Below are positions 18,880-27,497 of a stretch of 64,000 nt of DNA, one piece after another. The notes under the pieces were generated by a model, which did no database searches, had not been told where the DNA came from, and saw only the letters and a list, made by a program, of their open reading frames with translations. The position numbers were made by a program, and so were the translations under genes. Location of the stretch: positions 1-64,000 of the forward strand of contig JAPLAA010000044.1 in the NCBI GenBank assembly GCA_026393475.1. Direction: 5' to 3'. Position 1 is the stretch's first letter, and the number at the start of each line of letters is the position of its first letter. Source of the DNA: Actinomycetota bacterium (GTDB lineage: Bacteria; Actinomycetota; Acidimicrobiia; Acidimicrobiales; Ilumatobacteraceae).

Positions 18880-20760
18880 TCAGGGCAGCAGGTACCAGTC
18901 GAGGAACCGTTCGAGACGCCCGTGGAAGTCGAGGAACGGCTCGCTTCGCAGGAGCCCGTGACCTTCGGTGGGGTACGTGACGTACTCGTACTGCTTGCCG
19001 TGGCGACGCAACGCCTCGACGAGTTCGGTCGCCTGGCGCAGGCTCACCCGCTGGTCGAGTTCGCCATGGGCGACGAGCACGGGCACGTCGAGCCGCTCGA
19101 CCCGATGGATGGGCGAGCCCGCCGCGTACGCGGCGCGATGGCGGCGGGGGTGCCCCATCATCCGCTCGAGGTCGAGGCGGCCGACGAGATCGCCCTGGGC
19201 CCACGACGTGAGGATGTCGCAGTCGCCGTACTTCATCACCGCGGCGGCGAAGCGATGGGCGGGGTCGTCGATCACCGAGTGGAGGGCCATGTAGGAGCCG
19301 TAGCTCGCGCCGAAGATCGCGATCCGGGTCGGGTCGATCCAGTCGAGCGACGAGAGGTGATCGTGGGCGGCGAGGCAGTCGCCGGTGTCGGCCACGCCCC
19401 ACACGCCATGGTTCGCCCGCTCGAACTCCCTGCCGTAGGTGGTGCTGCCGCGGAAGTTGATCGCGAACCAGGCGTACCCCTTGTCGACGAAGTACTGCGC
19501 CACACCGTCCCACTCGTCGCCGGTGAGCGAGGTGGGACCGCCGTGCGGTTGCACGACGGCGGGGCACCGGTGTCCGGCGGGCACGTCGCGCGGCCGGTAC
19601 AACCAGCCGTGCACCTCGAGGCCGTCGGTCGAGCGGTAGGTGACGTGTTCGGGCACGACGTGCGGCGCGGCGCGGACCGGTGCCGGGGCTCGATCGACGA
19701 GCACACGGACCTCGCCGTCGGGCATCACCCGGCACAGCCGCGCCGGACGGGCGAACGACTCGTGGACCGCGACGACCGATCCGTCGAGCAGCGGTTGTGG
19801 CGACGACCACGTCCCGCCCGCTGCCAGCACGCGAACCGTGCCGTTGGTCGCGTCGATGCGGACCAGATCGGTGACACCTCGACGGCTGCGCACACCGACG
19901 ATCGCGGAGCCGTCGTCGACGAAGCGGAGCTCCGCGAAGTCGGCACCGTCGGTGGTGAGCTGCCGCGGCGATGGCTGCGCCCGATCGTCGCCCTGCCCGG
20001 GGACCCCGACGAGGAAGACCTCGTACCAGCCGGGCAACTCGCTCGCGTAGGCGATCGTCGACCCGTCGGGTGACCAGGCGAGGCTGCGCGCCGTGATCGC
20101 CGGGTCGTGGACGAGCGTGCGCTCCTCCAGTCCGGTCGCATCGACGAGGTGCACGCTCGTGCAGTTCAGGTCACCGTGTCGGAACAGCAGGTGCGCGAGC
20201 CGGCGACGGTCGGGCGAGAGCACGACGCCGAAGGAGTCGCCTGCACCGCTCGCCACGCGAGCCGGCCAGGCGTCGTCCACGTCGGTGACCGCCAGCGCGG
20301 TCGTGTGATCGGCCGCGCGCTCGACGCCGATGATGAGGCGACCGTCGTCGAGCCACTCCGGCGACGACCCGGCGCACACCGGATGGGGCAGCCCGCCCGT
20401 CGCCGGGACGACCTGCACGACTCCCTCTTGCGCGTACGCGAGCCGGGTGCCGTCGGGCGACCACACCGCCCCGCCGTCCTCCCAGTACGCGGCCACGGGC
20501 CGGCCCGTGGTGATCCGCACGGCCTCGCCGCCGTCGACCGACACGGTCCACAGGTCGGAGCAGTCGTCGTCGAGCACGAACGCGACGGTGGTGCCGTCGG
20601 GCGACACGCTCGCGTGGCGCACCCGGTGCGTCGCCGCCACCATCTCCAGTCGCCACGTGGCCGGTGGACGGACGTCGGGGCGGCCGGGGTTCGGGATGCC
20701 ACCGTGTTCGTCGATCCCCACCCACCAGCGCAGTGCCGTCGCGTCATCGGTCGCAGCCAC
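18880..20760 (-). CDS. S9 family peptidase (prolyl oligopeptidase / acylaminoacyl-peptidase type)
   Basis: Serine peptidase of 626 residues with a beta-propeller front (about 40-350, repeated SPDGT/SPDGS blades at 53, 101 and 230) and a catalytic alpha/beta domain behind. The triad is Ser486 in GASYGS, Asp569 in GELDQRVS and His601 in TEGHGL; HGGP at 406-409 supplies the oxyanion hole. It would clip short peptides after entry into the cytosol. GTG start (VAATDDATAL) is chosen because anything longer runs into the divergent P1 peptidase; no clear ribosome site is visible. Same strand as and upstream of the peptide transport operon. Confidence 0.92.
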   Translation of the reverse strand: MAATDDATALRWWVGIDEHGGIPNPGRPDVRPPATWRLEMVAATHRVRHASVSPDGTTVAFVLDDDCSDLWTVSVDGGEAVRITTGRPVAAYWEDGGAVWSPDGTRLAYAQEGVVQVVPATGGLPHPVCAGSSPEWLDDGRLIIGVERAADHTTALAVTDVDDAWPARVASGAGDSFGVVLSPDRRRLAHLLFRHGDLNCTSVHLVDATGLEERTLVHDPAITARSLAWSPDGSTIAYASELPGWYEVFLVGVPGQGDDRAQPSPRQLTTDGADFAELRFVDDGSAIVGVRSRRGVTDLVRIDATNGTVRVLAAGGTWSSPQPLLDGSVVAVHESFARPARLCRVMPDGEVRVLVDRAPAPVRAAPHVVPEHVTYRSTDGLEVHGWLYRPRDVPAGHRCPAVVQPHGGPTSLTGDEWDGVAQYFVDKGYAWFAINFRGSTTYGREFERANHGVWGVADTGDCLAAHDHLSSLDWIDPTRIAIFGASYGSYMALHSVIDDPAHRFAAAVMKYGDCDILTSWAQGDLVGRLDLERMMGHPRRHRAAYAAGSPIHRVERLDVPVLVAHGELDQRVSLRQATELVEALRRHGKQYEYVTYPTEGHGLLRSEPFLDFHGRLERFLDWYLLP

Positions 20761-20796
20761 GCGAGGAGCGTAGTGGTGAGCCGTAGTGTCATCGCC

Positions 20797-21915
20797 ATGG
20801 CCACCCCGCACGCCGCGACCCATCCCGAGCCGCCCGCACCACGGCCCCGGGCGCGGGAGCTGGGTGTGTCGTTCGGCGCCTGGCCGACCGGCGCCGACAA
20901 CGCGATCACCGACGTGCCGGGCGTGCGCGTCGGCCACGTCACGATCTGGCACGGCGACCACTCGGCCGGCGAACCCGTCGCTCGCACCGGCGTCACGGCC
21001 ATCGTGCCCGGCGATCTCGCCGTGCTGTTCGCCGAGCCGATGGCTGCGGGCACGGCGGTGTTGAACGGCGCCGGCGAGCTGACCGGTTCGGTCGAGCTCC
21101 GCGAGTGGGGAACGCTCGAGACCCCGATCGTGCTGACCAGCACCTCGGCGGTCGGACGGGCCTACGACGCGGTCGTCGACGCGATGTTCGCCGCCGGCGC
21201 CGACGAGGTCGTGATCCCGGTCGTCGGCGAGTGCGACGATTCGTGGCTCGACGACATGCGTCGCCGTTGGGTCACCGTCGACCACGTCCGCGAGGCGCTC
21301 GCGAACGCAACTGCGGGCCCGGTCGCCGAGGGCGTCGTCGGTGCCGGGACGGGCATGGTCACCATGGGCCACAAGGCGGGCATCGGCACGGCGTCACGCG
21401 TGATCGATGGCCTGGGCACCGTCGGGGTGCTGCTGCTGTGCAACTTCGGCAGCACCCGCGACCTCCGCGTCGGCGGGATGCAGGTCGGCGAGGTGCTGCA
21501 CCGCGAACGGACCGACGACGCCGTCACCGCGGCCCCGACGCTCGACAGCGGCCGGTCGAGCAGCTGCCTCGGTGTGGTCGTCACCGACATCGCACTCGAC
21601 GCCCGCCAACTCGAACGCGTCGCCCGACGCGTGGGCCTCGGCCTCGCCCGCACCGGATCGGTGGCCCATCACGGCAGCGGCGACATCTTCTGTGCGGTCT
21701 CCACCACCAACCGGCAACCGCGCCACGCCACCGGCGTCCGCACGTTGCACATCCTCGGCGACGGGTCGTTGAACGAGGTCTTCGAGGCGGTCGTCGACGC
21801 GAGCGAGGAAGCGGTGATCGACGCACTGTTCGTGGCCGACACCGTCACCGGCGTCGACGGTCACGTCGTGCCGGGTCTGCCCGTTGCACGCGTGCTCGAC
21901 CTCCTGCGCCGCTGA
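20797..21915 (+). CDS. P1 (DmpA-type) family aminopeptidase
   Basis: Self-processing N-terminal-nucleophile peptidase of 372 residues. The family start ITDVPGVRVGHVTI is at 37-50, NGAGELTGS at 90-98, and the autocleavage and nucleophile region is the serine cluster SGRSSS at 251-256 followed by the strand CLGVVVTDIALDARQL; in DmpA the residue after the cleaved Gly bond is the catalytic Ser. Here the Gly-Ser order is altered (SGRSSS), so the exact scissile bond is uncertain. DmpA-type enzymes release N-terminal D- or L-residues from small peptides. Divergent from the S9 peptidase (36 bp between starts), and its last 55 nt overlap the convergent UDG gene. Confidence 0.88.
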   Translation: MATPHAATHPEPPAPRPRARELGVSFGAWPTGADNAITDVPGVRVGHVTIWHGDHSAGEPVARTGVTAIVPGDLAVLFAEPMAAGTAVLNGAGELTGSVELREWGTLETPIVLTSTSAVGRAYDAVVDAMFAAGADEVVIPVVGECDDSWLDDMRRRWVTVDHVREALANATAGPVAEGVVGAGTGMVTMGHKAGIGTASRVIDGLGTVGVLLLCNFGSTRDLRVGGMQVGEVLHRERTDDAVTAAPTLDSGRSSSCLGVVVTDIALDARQLERVARRVGLGLARTGSVAHHGSGDIFCAVSTTNRQPRHATGVRTLHILGDGSLNEVFEAVVDASEEAVIDALFVADTVTGVDGHVVPGLPVARVLDLLRR

Positions 21916-22601
21916 CGGGGCAGGGCCAGGTCGGCGAGCTCGACCGCGCGGGTGAAGACGGCGTCGAGCATCGGCTCGGTCAGCCGGCCCGTGAAGGTGT
22001 TCTGCTGACTGGGGTGGAACGAGCACACCAGCACCGGGCCGCCGTCCGGTGTCGCGACCTCGGCGAGATGCCCGAACTTCGGCCGCGGCCGCACCCCGTA
22101 CTCCTGACAGGCCGCCTCGTACGCGAAGGCACCCAGACACACCACCACGCGCACGTCCGGCAACAGGGCGCGCTCGCGGCGCAGGAACGGCCGGCACTCG
22201 TCGCGCTCGTCGGGCAGCGGCTTGTTGTCGGGTGGCGCACACTTCACGGCCGCCGTCACCCACGCGTCGCGCAGTGCGAGCCCGTCGTCGGGCGACACCG
22301 ACTCGGGCTGGTTCGCGAGACCCGCACGGTGCATGGCACGGAACAACCAATCGCCCGAACGGTCGCCGGTGAACACCCGGCCGGTGCGGTTCGCACCATG
22401 GGCGGCCGGAGCGAGGCCGAGCACGAGGATGCGTGCCTCGCCGTCACCGAACCCCGAGATCGGGCGCCCCCAGTACTCCTGATCGCGATAGCTCGCCCGC
22501 TTCTCGACGGCCACCAGCTCGCGCCAGTCGACGAGCCGAGGGCACCGTCGACAGTCACAGACATCCGAGCGCAGGCGGTCGAGCGAATCCACGCCGATCA
22601 C
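21861..22601 (-). CDS. Uracil-DNA glycosylase, type 5 (UdgB)
   Basis: Base-excision-repair enzyme of 246 residues removing uracil and deaminated bases. Active-site motif GLAPAAHGANRTGR at 62-75 is specific for family 5 rather than family 4. A 4Fe-4S cluster is predicted from Cys17, Cys20, Cys121 and Cys136. The second motif HPSQQNTFTGRLT near 206-218 completes the pocket. The first 14 residues follow a GTG start only 18 bp from the divergent phosphomutase start. The basic tail after about residue 230 is the part that overlaps the 3' end of the P1 peptidase gene on the other strand; the overlap makes that tail poorly constrained. Confidence 0.93.
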   Translation of the reverse strand: MIGVDSLDRLRSDVCDCRRCPRLVDWRELVAVEKRASYRDQEYWGRPISGFGDGEARILVLGLAPAAHGANRTGRVFTGDRSGDWLFRAMHRAGLANQPESVSPDDGLALRDAWVTAAVKCAPPDNKPLPDERDECRPFLRRERALLPDVRVVVCLGAFAYEAACQEYGVRPRPKFGHLAEVATPDGGPVLVCSFHPSQQNTFTGRLTEPMLDAVFTRAVELADLALPRQRRRRSSTRATGRPGTT

Positions 22602-22619
22602 GTTAGGTTTCCCGTTGCC

Positions 22620-23291
22620 ATGCCACCATCGAAGCCTTCCGCCGCGTCCTCACGCTCGACGGCGAATCGAGGCACGCTCGTGCTCCTCGTTCGCCACGGG
22701 CAGACGCCCACCACCGGCAAGCTGCTGCCCGGTCGCGCTCCCGGTCTGCACCTCGCCGACGTCGGGCGCGAGCAGGCCCAGCGCGCTGCCGAACGCATCG
22801 CCGCGCTCACGATGGTCGATGCGGTCTACGCCTCGCCACTCGAGCGTGCTCGCGAGACCGCTGCCCCCATCGCTGCGGCGCGCGGCCTCAAGGTGCAGAT
22901 CGACAAGGGCCTGCTCGAGTGCGAGTTCGGCGACTGGACCGGCGCCGAACTCAAGAAGCTGATGAAGCTGCCCGAGTGGGGCACCGTGCAGCGGGCCCCC
23001 AGCACCTTCCGGTTCCCGAACGGTGAGAGCTTCACCGAGATGCAGACCCGCATGGTGAGTGCGATCGACCGGCTCCGGGCCAAGCACGACGGCGGCGTGA
23101 TCGTGCTCGTCTCGCACGCCGACCCGATCAAGGCTGCCGTCGCCCATGCGATGGGCACGCACATCGACCTGTTCCAGCGCATCGTCATCGGTACGTGCTC
23201 GGTGTCGGCCATCGCCTATGGCATGGGTGCGCCGATCGTGCTCACCGTCAACTCCACCGGCGGGTCGCTCGCCGAGCTGCGCCCCTCATGA
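22620..23291 (+). CDS. Histidine phosphatase family protein (MSMEG_4193-like phosphomutase)
   Basis: Cytosolic 223-residue member of the histidine phosphatase superfamily. Catalytic RHG with phosphorylated His26 (VRHGQT, 24-29), SPLERARETA at 72-81 with the second Arg, the acidic GLLECEFGDW segment (about 97-106), and the second His166 in SHADPIK. An N-terminal Ser/Pro leader of about 18 residues precedes the fold. The fold covers phosphoglycerate mutases and many phosphatases, so the substrate is open. First gene of a compact set with DUF3090, SCO1664-type and an unknown protein; the first three recur together across actinobacteria. Confidence 0.9.
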   Translation: MPPSKPSAASSRSTANRGTLVLLVRHGQTPTTGKLLPGRAPGLHLADVGREQAQRAAERIAALTMVDAVYASPLERARETAAPIAAARGLKVQIDKGLLECEFGDWTGAELKKLMKLPEWGTVQRAPSTFRFPNGESFTEMQTRMVSAIDRLRAKHDGGVIVLVSHADPIKAAVAHAMGTHIDLFQRIVIGTCSVSAIAYGMGAPIVLTVNSTGGSLAELRPS

Positions 23292-23301
23292 GCTGACCGC
23301 C

Positions 23302-23814
23302 ATGGGCATCTCCTTCGACTTCGACGACGTCGACGCCTTCACCGTCGGCACCGTTGGCCGCCCCGGCCAACGCACGTTCCTCCTGCAGGCGCGCCACGGG
23401 CGCGAGCGGGTGACCGTCAAGTGCGAGAAGCAGCAGGCCGCGGCGATCGCCGAGCACCTGCGCACGGTGCTCAACGACCTGCCACCGCCGGAGGACCGGC
23501 CGATGCCGGCGGCGATGGAGCTCAGCCCGCCCGTCGAGCCGGCCTTCGTGCTCGGTGCGATCGGCCTCGGCTACGAGCGCTCCACCGACCGGGTGCTCGT
23601 GCAGCTCGACGAGTTCATCCCGGTCGACGACGACGGTGAGCCCGAGCTCGAGGCACTCGAGGATCGCAGCCGCGTCCGCGTCTTCCTCACCCGAGGCCAG
23701 GTGCTCGCCTTCTGCGAACAGGCCGACTCGCTCGTCGCCGCAGGTCGCCCGCCGTGCATGTGGTGCAGCCTGCCGATCGATCCCGACGGGCACATCTGCC
23801 CGCGGATGAACTGA
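23302..23814 (+). CDS. DUF3090 family protein with C-terminal zinc-binding motif
   Basis: A 170-residue protein of unknown function widely conserved in actinobacteria. The body is a mixed fold starting with FDFDDVDAFTVGTVG and RTFLLQARHG, and the end carries a Cys/His set (Cys152, Cys155, His164, Cys166 in CMWC and HICP) that looks like a zinc ribbon. It starts 10 nt after the phosphomutase stop and ends 7 nt before the SCO1664-type gene. Known family context: the phosphomutase, DUF3090 and SCO1664 genes travel together, which suggests one pathway, but none has a proven role. Confidence 0.9.
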   Translation: MGISFDFDDVDAFTVGTVGRPGQRTFLLQARHGRERVTVKCEKQQAAAIAEHLRTVLNDLPPPEDRPMPAAMELSPPVEPAFVLGAIGLGYERSTDRVLVQLDEFIPVDDDGEPELEALEDRSRVRVFLTRGQVLAFCEQADSLVAAGRPPCMWCSLPIDPDGHICPRMN

Positions 23815-23821
23815 CCCCGGC

Positions 23822-24544
23822 GTGCCCGATCGCTCCGACCAGCTCGAGATCCTCGCCCAGGGCGAGATCGACATCGAGGGCCGCATGCCCTGGAGCAGCA
23901 ACGCGACCTTCCTCGTCAACCTGGTGCTCCCCGACGGCCCCGCCGCCGACGGCCCTCCGGCGCAGGGCATCTACAAGCCGCTGCGCGGCGAGCGGCCGCT
24001 GTGGGACTTCGAGCCGGGGCTGCACCGCCGCGAGCTCGCCGCGTACCAGCTGAGCGAGGCGCTCGGGCTCGACCTGGTGCCCCCGACGGTCATCCGCGAC
24101 GGCCCGCTCGGCGAGGGAAGCGTGCAGTGGTTCGTCGACGCCGATCATCAGCAGCACTACTTCACGATCCACGAGTCGCGCCCCGACCTGCACGATGCAC
24201 TCCGGCGCTTCGCCGTGTTCGATCTCGTCGCCAACAACACCGACCGCAAGAGCGGCCACGTGCTGATCGACCACGACGACCACCTCTGGGGCATCGACCA
24301 CGGCCTGTGCTTCGCCTCCGAGTTCAAGCTCCGCACGGTCGTGTGGGAGTTCGCCGGCGAACCGATCGACGACGACCTCCTCGCCGCCGTCGCACGCGTG
24401 GCCGAGTCGGTGCCCTTGTCGGTGGCCGCGCTGCTCGCCGACGACGAGGTGGCGGCGGTGCAGGAGCGGGCACGATGGATCGTCGAGCACCCGGTGCTGC
24501 CCGCCGACCACACGGGCCGCCGCTACCCCTGGCCGCTGGTGTGA
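23822..24544 (+). CDS. SCO1664 family protein, kinase-like fold
   Basis: A 240-residue protein with residues arranged as in PI3/4-kinase and HipA-type kinases. Lys52 in YKPLRGERPLW is a candidate ATP lysine and Glu71 in HRRELAAYQL a partner acid. The catalytic loop resembles FDLVANNTDRKSGH (133-146), and DHG at 159-161 stands in for the metal-binding DFG. The assignment rests on motif spacing, so kinase activity is an inference. GTG start, 7 nt after DUF3090. Neighbouring phosphatase-fold and kinase-fold genes in one operon suggest opposed phosphorylation steps. Confidence 0.85.
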   Translation: MPDRSDQLEILAQGEIDIEGRMPWSSNATFLVNLVLPDGPAADGPPAQGIYKPLRGERPLWDFEPGLHRRELAAYQLSEALGLDLVPPTVIRDGPLGEGSVQWFVDADHQQHYFTIHESRPDLHDALRRFAVFDLVANNTDRKSGHVLIDHDDHLWGIDHGLCFASEFKLRTVVWEFAGEPIDDDLLAAVARVAESVPLSVAALLADDEVAAVQERARWIVEHPVLPADHTGRRYPWPLV

Positions 24545-24548
24545 CCCG

Positions 24549-25547
24549 ATGAGCGGCGAGGGTGTCGCCGACGACGACCTCGACGAGCTCGTCCATCGCG
24601 CCGACCTCGACGGCTTGGTGCGGCTCATCGACGCCCGCTGCTCGTCACGCGACTGGGAGGGCCTGCTCCGCCTCCGCGACCGCACTCGATCGGCCGTGCT
24701 CACCGGCCGGCAGCTGTGGCCCGCCGCCACGCTGGCCGAGTACCGGTTGGCGCTCTGGGCGCCGAGCGAATGGGCCGCGACGGTGCTCGACGAGGAGAGC
24801 GGCCGGTTCACGATCGGCCCGCTCACGGAGGTCGTGGCCCAGCACCACGACCTCTCCTCGCTGCGAGCACACCTCCCGGCCGGGCCGCGGCTCGGCTTCA
24901 TCGCCCACGAACGTGCCGTGCGCGGCGAGATCGTCGACCCCGACGGGCTGATCGACGTGCTCGACCTCCCGTTCGAGCTGCAACCGTGGGAGCCCGCGTA
25001 CGCGATCGCCACCTACTCCGACGACGGCATCGACGCCCCCTCACCCGAGCTGCCGGCCGCCGACCGTTTCGTCGCCGCATCGGGAACTCCCGCGCCCGAG
25101 GTCGACGACGACCAGGTGATCCCCGCCGTGCGGCAGCTGCTCGAGCCGTGGACCGCATCGTCGAACGGGAGGGCCGACGTCGTGTGCGTCGAGGGCGCCG
25201 CCGCCGATGCACTCGCGACGCTCGGCATCCCCCGCGCGAGGCTCGCCGTGCTCACGCCCGCCGAAGGGCTCGCCTGGCTGGCATGGGCCGGTGCGAGCGG
25301 AGGCGCCCACGGCCGACGGCGCGGCAACGCGATCGGACGGTTCGGGGCGTGGTGGGTGCTCGCCGCGCTGGCCGACGCGACCGACGACTGGCCCGTCGAT
25401 CCCGACGAACTCGGCGAGCTGGCCGCCGACCTCACCTGGTACTGGTGGGACGCGGACGAACCGCGACTCGGCTGGGAACTGCAGCTCGTGATCGAGGACG
25501 CCGTCGACGGCCTCGCCTGGGCGATCAGCGCCCGCGACGCCCACTGA
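24549..25547 (+). CDS. Conserved hypothetical protein downstream of SCO1664
   Basis: A 332-residue soluble, acidic protein that I cannot assign. The N-terminal 110 residues are alpha-helical in character with a WEGLLRLRDRTRSAVLTGRQ stretch suggesting helical-repeat packing, and the middle has VEFELQPWEPAYAIATY-like content (FELQPWEPAYAIA at about 143). The C-terminal part has a GGAHGRRRGNAIGRFGAWW segment (about 255) that is Gly/Arg-rich and then a Trp-rich acidic end. It starts 4 nt after the SCO1664-type stop codon and so is certainly co-transcribed. Its position makes it a candidate partner or substrate of the kinase-like protein. Confidence 0.8.
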   Translation: MSGEGVADDDLDELVHRADLDGLVRLIDARCSSRDWEGLLRLRDRTRSAVLTGRQLWPAATLAEYRLALWAPSEWAATVLDEESGRFTIGPLTEVVAQHHDLSSLRAHLPAGPRLGFIAHERAVRGEIVDPDGLIDVLDLPFELQPWEPAYAIATYSDDGIDAPSPELPAADRFVAASGTPAPEVDDDQVIPAVRQLLEPWTASSNGRADVVCVEGAAADALATLGIPRARLAVLTPAEGLAWLAWAGASGGAHGRRRGNAIGRFGAWWVLAALADATDDWPVDPDELGELAADLTWYWWDADEPRLGWELQLVIEDAVDGLAWAISARDAH

Positions 25548-25559
25548 CCCACTGCCTCC

Positions 25560-25648
25560 GTGAGCCGAACCCGCAGCATCTGCGGGCCACGCTCACCAAC
25601 CCAGGTCACCCGTGAGCCGCACCCGCAACATCTGCGGGTAGCGCTCAC
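25560..25648. repeat. Two copies of a 37-nt palindromic element
   Basis: Copies at 25560-25596 and 25612-25648. Each is a dyad: outer arms GTGAGC and GCTCAC, inner arms CCCGCA (or CCCGCA with one change) and TGCGGG around a central short loop. The copies differ at about six positions, mostly outside the arms, so pairing is conserved. They lie between convergent genes, before a separate strong terminator. This is REP-like, or a paired protein-binding site. Confidence 0.75.
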
Positions 25649-25670
25649 GGAACCCGAGCGGGGACGCGAA

Positions 25671-25696
25671 GAGGGGCGGCCTTGCGGCCGCCCCTC
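25671..25696. terminator. Strong bidirectional hairpin terminator
   Basis: An 11-bp perfect stem (GAGGGGCGGCC / GGCCGCCCCTC) with a TTGC loop, located between the convergent hypothetical gene and etfA. It begins 22 nt after the end of etfA on the minus strand and 124 nt after the plus-strand operon. No long T-run, as is common in high-GC actinobacteria. Confidence 0.7.
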
Positions 25697-25717
25697 GACT
25701 TCGTGACGCTGGTCGGC

Positions 25718-26674
25718 TCAGCCGCGAGCTTGCAGCGCCTCGATCAGCTTGGGCAGCACCTTGTGCACGTCGCCCACGATGCCCAGATCGGCGATGCCGA
25801 AGATCGGGGCTTCCTTGTCCTTGTTGATCGCGATGATGTTCTTCGAGCCCTTCATGCCCACCATGTGCTGGGTGGCGCCCGAGATGCCGGCGGCGATGTA
25901 CACGCCCGGCTTCACGACCTTGCCGGTCTGGCCGACCTGGTAGCTGTACGGCACCCAGCCGGCGTCGACGATGGCACGCGAGGCGCCCGGCGCACCCTTG
26001 AGCAGCTTGGCGAGTTCCTCGACCATGGCGTACTTGTCGGCCTCGCCGAGACCACGGCCGCCGGACACCACGATGGCTGCCTCGTCGAGCTTCGGACCGC
26101 TGCTCGCCTCGACGTGCACGGCCGTGACCGTGGCACCGCCGGTGGCGCCCAGCTCGGGCACCGCTGCGGCGACGACCTCGGGGGCAGCGCCGCCGGCCGA
26201 CTCGGCCGCGAAGCTCTTCGGGCGGAAGGCCGCGAGATGCGGTGCCGAACCCGAGAACTTGGTGGTGACGAGGGTGTTGCCGCCGAAGATCGGGGTGGTG
26301 ACCGAGACACCACCGTCGACGCTGATGTCGACGTTGTTGGTGAGGACGGTGCGATCGAGCTTCACCGACAAGCGGCTCATCACGTCGCGACCTTCGTAGT
26401 TCTGCGGGAAGAGGATCACGTCGGGGCTGTCGCCACCGTCGATCACCGCCTTCATCGCGGCCGAGACCGCGACGCCCGGCAGCTTGCCGCCGAGGTCACC
26501 GGTTGCGTACACCTTCGAAGCGCCGTACTCACCGAGCGCCGCGGCGATGCCCGACGCGTCGCCGCCCACGAAGGCGGTGACGGTGCCGAGGCTGCGTGCC
26601 TTGGTGAGCAGCTCGAGCGTGCCCGTGGTGGGGACGCCGGCAGCTTCTTGTGCGAAGACCCATACGTTCGTCAT
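25718..26674 (-). CDS. etfA: Electron transfer flavoprotein alpha subunit
   Basis: FAD-binding subunit (318 residues) of the heterodimer that takes electrons from acyl-CoA and other dehydrogenases to the quinone pool. The C-terminal FAD domain is complete: SGGRGLG (about 204), [30 protein letters not shown] (about 243-259), [12 protein letters not shown] and [10 protein letters not shown]. The N-terminal domain has [16 protein letters not shown] start; 32 nt downstream of etfB in the same unit. Confidence 0.97.
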   Translation of the reverse strand: MTNVWVFAQEAAGVPTTGTLELLTKARSLGTVTAFVGGDASGIAAALGEYGASKVYATGDLGGKLPGVAVSAAMKAVIDGGDSPDVILFPQNYEGRDVMSRLSVKLDRTVLTNNVDISVDGGVSVTTPIFGGNTLVTTKFSGSAPHLAAFRPKSFAAESAGGAAPEVVAAAVPELGATGGATVTAVHVEASSGPKLDEAAIVVSGGRGLGEADKYAMVEELAKLLKGAPGASRAIVDAGWVPYSYQVGQTGKVVKPGVYIAAGISGATQHMVGMKGSKNIIAINKDKEAPIFGIADLGIVGDVHKVLPKLIEALQARG

Positions 26675-26706
26675 GTCGTTCGTTCCTGTTCTCTCAGCTG
26701 CCGGAC

Positions 26707-27483
26707 TCAGATGACCTTGAGGTTCTCGAGGAACGCCACGATCTTGGTGAAGCCCTCGCCGTCGTCCTCGACGATCTCACCGGCGGCACGTGCCTCGGCC
26801 TGGGCGACGTCGACGATCTCCTGACCGGCGCCGGCCCAACCGGCCGGGCTGATGCCCAGGTCGCCGGCGGTGACGGTGTCGATCGGCTTCGACTTGGCGG
26901 CCATGATGCCCTTGAAGCTGGGGTAGCGGGGCTCGACCACGCCGGCCGTGACGCTGATGAGCGCCGGCAGCGGGCAGGTGACCTCGTCGTAGCCCTCTTC
27001 GGTCTGACGGTCGACCTTGAGCGAGCCACCGTCGACGACGACCTTCTTGGCGAAGGTGACCGACGGCAGGCCGAGCACCTCGGCGAGCTGCTCGGGCACG
27101 GTGCCCGTGTAGCCGTCGCTCGACTCGGTGGCGGCGATGATCAGATCGGCACCGCCGAGCTTGTTCACCGCAGCGGCGAGGACCTTGGCCGTCGTGAGGG
27201 CATCGCTGCCCTGCAGGGCCGGGTCGCTCACGAGCACGCCCTTGGCGGCACCCATCGCGAGCGCGGTACGCATGCCGCTGACCTCACCGTTGGGGGCCAT
27301 GGAGACGAGGCTGACCTCGCCACCGCCGGCGGCGTCCACGAGCTGCAGGGCCATCTCGACGCCGTAGCTGTCCGACTCGTCGAGGATGAGCTTGCCATCG
27401 CGCTTGAGGGTCTTGGTGCCGGCATCGAGCGCACCAGGGGTGGCGGGATCCGGGATCTGCTTCACACACACGATCACGTTCAT
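26707..27483 (-). CDS. etfB: Electron transfer flavoprotein beta subunit
   Basis: AMP-binding subunit of 258 residues. Opens with the family hallmark MNVIVCVKQIPDP, contains DESDSYGVEMALQL (about 35-48), ATESSDGYTGTVPEQLAEVLGLP (about 120) and the conserved PRYPSFKGIMAAKSKPI near 202. Start is the ATG giving the hallmark N-terminus. A 12-bp dyad 15 nt upstream may be an operator. Divergent from the diacylglycerol-kinase-like gene. Confidence 0.97.
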   Translation of the reverse strand: MNVIVCVKQIPDPATPGALDAGTKTLKRDGKLILDESDSYGVEMALQLVDAAGGGEVSLVSMAPNGEVSGMRTALAMGAAKGVLVSDPALQGSDALTTAKVLAAAVNKLGGADLIIAATESSDGYTGTVPEQLAEVLGLPSVTFAKKVVVDGGSLKVDRQTEEGYDEVTCPLPALISVTAGVVEPRYPSFKGIMAAKSKPIDTVTAGDLGISPAGWAGAGQEIVDVAQAEARAAGEIVEDDGEGFTKIVAFLENLKVI

Positions 27484-27497
27484 ACGGCGACCATTGT

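Noticed and set aside
16198-20073. A 1291-codon open frame on the plus strand across the peptide ABC operon and S9 peptidase
   Set aside because: It lies antisense to five well-recognised genes and its product is a His/Arg/Asp/Glu/Gly-rich string without domains, the usual mirror of GC-rich codon bias.
25560-25648. Possible minimal CRISPR array (two repeats, one short spacer)
   Set aside because: The two copies are not identical, the gap between them is only 15 nt, each unit is a full palindrome, and no cas gene is near.
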